DNA from: VXRJ01 sp964636705
GTDB lineage: Bacteria; Acidobacteriota; Vicinamibacteria; Vicinamibacterales; UBA8438
Direction of reading: 5' to 3'
Assembly: GCA_964636705.1 (NCBI GenBank)
Contig: CAZWUJ010000005.1
Coordinates: 81,679-145,678, forward strand
DNA: 64,000 nt
The translations under genes and the position numbers were made by a program. Positions 60,003 through 64,000 of this stretch are shown piece after piece; the stretch's first letter is position 1, and every line of letters begins with the position of its first letter. The notes beneath the pieces were generated by a model. That model saw only the letters and a list, made by a program, of their open reading frames with translations, searched no databases and was not told the origin of the DNA.

Positions 60003-61698
60003 GTTGCAGCGGCGCGTCGTCGTGGTGGTGGGCCTTGGCGCCGTCGGCGGCGTGGCCGTGCTGCCGCTGGCGGAGGCGGGTGTCGACGTGGTCGCCCTTG
60101 AGGCGGGCGGCTGGCTCCGGGCGAACGATCATGCGCCCGACGAGCTGTACAACAACTACCGCGGCTGGCCGGACTCGGCCCAGAAGGCCAACCGCGAGAT
60201 TCCCGTTCACCGCCGCAACGCTTCGGCGTCCGATTCAGCCCGCGGATCGACCCATCCGATGATGAACGCGGTGGGCGGCACCACGATCCACTACTGGGCG
60301 CAGAGCTGGCGGCTGGCGCCATGGGACTTTGCCGTCGCCAGCGAGACGACCCGCCGCTACGGCCCGTCCCGCCTCCCGGCGGGCACGACGGTGGAAGACT
60401 GGCCGTTCGGCCTGGAGGAACTCGAGCCGTACTACGACCATGTCGAGTACGCCGTCGGCGTTTCGGGGCAGGCCGGGAACGTCGGCGGGGCGATCGACGA
60501 ACGCGGCTCGCCTTTCGAAGGCGAGCGGCGCCGGCCGTATCCGATGCCACCGTTGCGCTGGACCGGCTTCATCGATCAGATGGCGGAGGCGGCGCGCGGT
60601 CTTGGATGGCATCCGTTCCCCGGCCCGGCCGCGGTCAATTCGGTCCGGTACCAGAACCGGGCGGCATGCGGGTACCACGGCTTCTGCAACCGGGGCGGTT
60701 GTCATCTCGATGCGAAGAACTCGACGGCGGTATCCACCATCCCCCGTGCGCAGGAAACCGGCCGGCTGGAGATCGTGACTCATGCGCACGTCCGCCGCAT
60801 CGAGGTGGATGGCAACGGCCGCGCGACCGGCGTGTCCTACATCCGGGAGGGCGAGACCTATTTTCAGCCGGCCGACGTCGTCCTGCTCGCCGGATACACC
60901 TACGAGAACGTTCGCCTGCTGCTGCTCTCGAAGTCCCCCGGGTTTCCGAATGGCCTGTCCAACAACGCCGGGCAGGTGGGCCGCCACTACATGACGCATG
61001 CGACCGGCGCGGGCGTCACCGCGCTCTTCCCGTACCAGTTGAACCGCTGGTACGGCCTGCCGGCCCAGGGGGTGGCGATCGATGACTGGGCGGACGACAA
61101 CTTCGACCACTCGGATCAGGACTTCATCGGCGGGGGCAATCTGTGGGTCTATTCCGACCGCCGGCCGATTGCCGCCGCGCGGATGGCGACGTTCGGCCGC
61201 GCGCCGCGCTGGGGCGCGGCATGGAAGGCGTTCGTTGCCGAGAACGCGGACCGCACGTGCAACACCTACATTCAGAAGACGACGCTTCCGTACGAGGACA
61301 ACTATCTCGATCTCCACCCGACCGTGACCGATCCGTACGGCGACCCGGTCTGCCGGATAACCGCCGACTTTCACGACAACGAACGCCGCATCGCCACGTT
61401 CATGCAGGACCGGATGGAGGAGTGGTTCCGCGCGGCCGGGGCCACCGAGACTATCCGCTCGGGTCTCGGCACGATGGGTCCGTCGACGCACGCGTACGGC
61501 GGCACGCGCATGGGAGACAACCCGGAGACGAACGTGGTCGACCGCTGGGGTTTCTCGCACGAGGCGCCGAACCTGGGCATTCTGGGCGCCTCGGTGATGG
61601 GGACCAGCGGCGCCCGCAACCCCACGCTCACGGCCCAGGCGCTGGCCTGGCGGACGGCCGAGCATCTGGTTCGGGTCTGGTCGTCGATCGCCGGTTGA
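59992..61698 (+). CDS. GMC-family dehydrogenase (gluconate 2-dehydrogenase-type large subunit)
   Basis: FAD-dependent oxidoreductase of 568 residues. The dinucleotide site is VVVVGLGAVGGVAVLPLAEAG, the second FAD region is MNAVGGTTIHYWAQSWR, and the C-terminal catalytic region is THAYGGTRMG to LGILGASVMGTSGARNPTLT. CGYHGFCNRGGCHLDAKNS carries three cysteines, as in the sugar-acid dehydrogenase branch. The GTG at 59992 has GAGGAGG before it. It lacks its own signal peptide and probably crosses by riding on the Tat-bearing subunit. No cytochrome c subunit is adjacent. Confidence 0.92.
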   Translation: MAVELQRRVVVVVGLGAVGGVAVLPLAEAGVDVVALEAGGWLRANDHAPDELYNNYRGWPDSAQKANREIPVHRRNASASDSARGSTHPMMNAVGGTTIHYWAQSWRLAPWDFAVASETTRRYGPSRLPAGTTVEDWPFGLEELEPYYDHVEYAVGVSGQAGNVGGAIDERGSPFEGERRRPYPMPPLRWTGFIDQMAEAARGLGWHPFPGPAAVNSVRYQNRAACGYHGFCNRGGCHLDAKNSTAVSTIPRAQETGRLEIVTHAHVRRIEVDGNGRATGVSYIREGETYFQPADVVLLAGYTYENVRLLLLSKSPGFPNGLSNNAGQVGRHYMTHATGAGVTALFPYQLNRWYGLPAQGVAIDDWADDNFDHSDQDFIGGGNLWVYSDRRPIAAARMATFGRAPRWGAAWKAFVAENADRTCNTYIQKTTLPYEDNYLDLHPTVTDPYGDPVCRITADFHDNERRIATFMQDRMEEWFRAAGATETIRSGLGTMGPSTHAYGGTRMGDNPETNVVDRWGFSHEAPNLGILGASVMGTSGARNPTLTAQALAWRTAEHLVRVWSSIAG

Positions 61699-61909
61699 CT
61701 GGACGGCGTGGCATGAGACTTGCTCTTCCCATCCGCATCGCCATTGGAGGGCATGCGAGATGGACGAGCGAGACGAGGCCGCGCAGCGCGGCGACCCTGC
61801 GAATCCGGGGAGAAAAGACGGGACCCATGCGCCGCGCGGCCGAGTAGCCGCCGGACACGAGCGATCACCCCAGAGTTCCAGACTACCCCACGACGGGGAG
61901 CGACTACCC

Positions 61910-63934
61910 ATGCCGGTAGGACTACCGGCGGCGTTTCTTGATCCGGGTGAGGGTCGCAAGAGGTTGACCCGTTTTCTGGGAATCGCCAACCGGAAGCAGC
62001 AGGAGAGGATTATCAGGCAGGCACGGGCGCACGTGCCTGAGATTTGGTCACCGGACCTAAAGGATCTGCCCACGGCGGACCGTCAGCGTGAGGTGTTGAT
62101 CCGGTTCTACGGCCTGCCGGAGCAGCGCGTCGCGTTGTGGAAGGCCAGCATCGAGGTAGGAGACGAGAATCAGGGCTCCATCCCGCCGTCTCTCGAGTTC
62201 GCGGCGCTTCTTTCCTACGACTCGGATCTCCCCGAACGGCCCATGGAGGAGGCGCGCGTGGAGGCGGCGCTCGCCGACTTCCCCGGCGTCGTCGATTCGC
62301 TCTTCGGTCCGCCACCCTGGCAGGATCTCGCGCTTGCCGTGCTGCCCGACCTGCGAGATGACGTGCGCAACTGGGGAACCCTGACGCGGCGCCGGCGGGA
62401 GACCACGCCGCTCGCCATCTTCGCGGTCGCGACGCTCCTTGACGATGCGCGCCTGCTGGGGTGGGCGGGGCGCGCCGTCGAAGCCATCGGTGACGAGTTT
62501 GCACCGCTGCTGGACACCCCGGAAGCGGGCGAACCTCCGTCCAGGGGCGAACCACGCCCGGTCACGGGGGAGGCGCTCGACACGACGGGACAGTCGACGG
62601 TGCTTGCTCCCTGGGTGGATGCCTGTCACGGCGTTGCCGAGTCGGCGGCCAAGCTGGCGCAGGATCCCCGCCAGCCGCGTCGTCTGAGAGCGTTGCGCGA
62701 GCGGGTGACCGCGCTGGATGGGGTGCGTGTTCCGGCCGCGACGGCCCTGGAGGCGCACGACCTGCTGGGCGGCGTCCGAGACTCGCTCGCAACGGTCCTC
62801 CACGGAACCGGCGCGGAATGGCTACGGCCTGCGCTGCCGCAGATCGAAGCACAGTGGCGTCTGGCGTGTCTCACGCGCACCGACATCGATCTGGCCCGGT
62901 TCCGGGAGGACATCAAGCGTCTGCGGCGCGACTTGAACGACGCCGCGGAAGCCTGGCGGACGGCCGAAGACGGAAAGCTGGCGCTGCGGGACGAGCTGCT
63001 CGGTCTGTACGAAGCCGGCGAGACGGGCGACCCGGACGTTGAAACGGAAGGGCGGTCCAGCGTTCAGGCGCATGTCGACGCCGACGCTCGGGCCGCCGCA
63101 TTGCTGGAGCGCATCATGGCGGCGACGCATGAGGCGGGCGCCGCCAGCCGCCGTTGTCTCGACGTCGCCGGTCCGTTCGGCAAACCGTTCGTTGCAGGCC
63201 GCGACTACGTCGCCGAGTGGAACGCGTTGGGCGTGCCTCCTGTCGAGGGGACGGTGGGGGGACCCGAGGTGGATACGGTAGCCGCCGCGGCCGAGGAGCG
63301 GGCACTGGCCCGGGCCGCACAGGCCGAGTCGGACCTTGCCGAGGCGCTGAAGCGTCTGGAGACGGCCAGGGCGCACGAGGAACAGGCGCTGGCGCACGCC
63401 GTGGAGGTGGAAGCGGAGCGCGACCAGCTACGTCACCGCGTACGGGATCTGGAAGGGAAGATAGACCAGTTGACGGAGCCGTCCGGCAAGGGAGCAGCGC
63501 CTTCGGTCGAGCCCCTTCCAGCCTCCTGGGCCGCGTTCGGTTCGTGGGTCGAGGCGAAGTTGGCCGGCCGGTTGACGCTGGCGCCGCTGGCCCGTCGTGG
63601 CGTCAAGGATCCAGACTTCCGCGATGTCGAACAGGCCGCGCGATGCCTAGTCTGGCTCGCGAGTGAGTATCGTGACCGCCGGCGGGAGGGCGGTGGCAAT
63701 GCCCGCGTGCCCGTCCTCGAGGGATTCCACAATGAACCGTGCGGCGAAGCCGATCTTCCCTTCAGCCCGATGAAGTGGAACGGCCGCAACGTCGCCATCG
63801 AGTGGCACATAAAGAACGGGGGCAACACGCGGGATCGCGCCCGTTGCCTCCGCATCTACTACTTCTGGGACGACGACGCGGAGCAGGTGGTCGTCGCTTC
63901 CATGCCCGCGCACGCTCGCACGAATCTGACATAG
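61910..63934 (+). CDS. Large coiled-coil protein with conserved C-terminal domain, unrecognised
   Basis: A 674-residue cytoplasmic protein I cannot assign. An N-terminal helical domain (RKRLTRFLGIANRKQQERIIRQAR, DLKDLPTADRQREVLIRFYGL) is followed by a helical middle with two coiled-coil stretches (about residues 320-375 and 490-575). The C-terminal domain holds the blocks LVWLASEYRDRRREGGG, GFHNEPCGEADLPFSPMKW, RNVAIEWHIKNGGNTRD and RCLRIYYFWDDD. The acidic, His and Lys residues in IEWHIK could be catalytic, which is inference. GGGGAG precedes the ATG at 61910. An alternative ATG at 61760 would add 50 low-complexity residues. No domain known to me fits. A perfect palindrome follows 37 bp after the stop. 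Confidence 0.75.
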   Translation: MPVGLPAAFLDPGEGRKRLTRFLGIANRKQQERIIRQARAHVPEIWSPDLKDLPTADRQREVLIRFYGLPEQRVALWKASIEVGDENQGSIPPSLEFAALLSYDSDLPERPMEEARVEAALADFPGVVDSLFGPPPWQDLALAVLPDLRDDVRNWGTLTRRRRETTPLAIFAVATLLDDARLLGWAGRAVEAIGDEFAPLLDTPEAGEPPSRGEPRPVTGEALDTTGQSTVLAPWVDACHGVAESAAKLAQDPRQPRRLRALRERVTALDGVRVPAATALEAHDLLGGVRDSLATVLHGTGAEWLRPALPQIEAQWRLACLTRTDIDLARFREDIKRLRRDLNDAAEAWRTAEDGKLALRDELLGLYEAGETGDPDVETEGRSSVQAHVDADARAAALLERIMAATHEAGAASRRCLDVAGPFGKPFVAGRDYVAEWNALGVPPVEGTVGGPEVDTVAAAAEERALARAAQAESDLAEALKRLETARAHEEQALAHAVEVEAERDQLRHRVRDLEGKIDQLTEPSGKGAAPSVEPLPASWAAFGSWVEAKLAGRLTLAPLARRGVKDPDFRDVEQAARCLVWLASEYRDRRREGGGNARVPVLEGFHNEPCGEADLPFSPMKWNGRNVAIEWHIKNGGNTRDRARCLRIYYFWDDDAEQVVVASMPAHARTNLT

Positions 63935-63971
63935 CTAGTGCCAGCCAGAAAACCCGCAAGTTATTGAATCT

Positions 63972-63987
63972 ACGAGATATATCTCGT
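63972..63987. promoter_or_regulatory. Perfect 16-bp palindrome
   Basis: ACGAGATATATCTCGT reads the same on both strands. It lies in an AT-rich stretch after the last gene, just before the window end, in the position expected of an operator for a gene beginning outside the window. Confidence 0.4.
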
Positions 63988-64000
63988 GTTTCAGGTGGTG

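Noticed and set aside
61699..61909. N-terminal extension of the last gene from the ATG at 61760
   Set aside because: The 50 added residues are low-complexity (Arg/Pro/Gly/His) and unlike the rest. The ATG at 61910 has its own ribosome site. Kept as an alternative.

Overview
The window is GC-rich, densely coded bacterial chromosome. It probably comes from an Acidobacteriota member close to Vicinamibacteria. That placement is an inference from gene content: a TonB-dependent receptor with an N-terminal carboxypeptidase-like domain, a class II ribonucleotide reductase, EgtB/EgtD without EgtA/EgtC, DUF6152 proteins, and many secreted proteins of a family usually seen only as 'hypothetical'. There are no rRNA genes, CRISPR arrays, insertion sequences or phage genes. 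There is one tRNA.

Layout. 1-14.5 kb is housekeeping: a BamA/TamA-type outer-membrane protein (cut by the window edge), a SurA-like chaperone remnant, a CPBP protease, class II RNR (nrdJ) preceded by two NrdR-box-like sites, a short-chain dehydrogenase, L31, EngB, and the proteostasis cluster tig-clpP-clpX-lon read leftwards, followed by tRNA-Leu(UAG). 14.5-21.8 kb holds egtB-egtD (ergothioneine synthesis), an AI-2E family permease, a Phd/PIN toxin-antitoxin pair, and an OpuC-type ABC transporter whose permease is fused to its binding protein, the same architecture as the ergothioneine importer EgtUV. 21.7-34.2 kb is a secreted and catabolic block: NHL propeller, class C serine hydrolase, two tandem CehA/McbA-type metallohydrolases, a dimethylformamidase-like protein and a TonB-dependent receptor. 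34.3-36.6 kb has an AAA/DUF4143 ATPase and an HNH endonuclease with a locally AT-rich promoter.

36.8-53.1 kb is the most unusual part. It has six secreted paralogues of an uncharacterised family marked by a PDLQGVW motif near the N-terminus and a GDSRGRWEGDTLVVE motif near the middle, two DUF6152 partners, a fusion of the family to two VOC domains, and an operon linking the family to a carboxylesterase and to a cytochrome c/copper monooxygenase with all canonical copper ligands. Interleaved are a WYL regulator divergent from an ArsS-like radical SAM pair, and a Tat-exported sulfite-oxidase-family molybdoenzyme. 53-64 kb has two small exported proteins, a PPi-type phosphofructokinase, a PLP decarboxylase, a coiled-coil lipoprotein, a KamA-family radical SAM enzyme, a GMC dehydrogenase with its Tat-exported small subunit, and a large unrecognised coiled-coil protein followed by a perfect 16-bp palindrome at the window end.

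Three dispersed short repeat families occur between genes. One is a hairpin with compensatory changes in its stem. Another sits at the stop codons of both DUF6152 genes.
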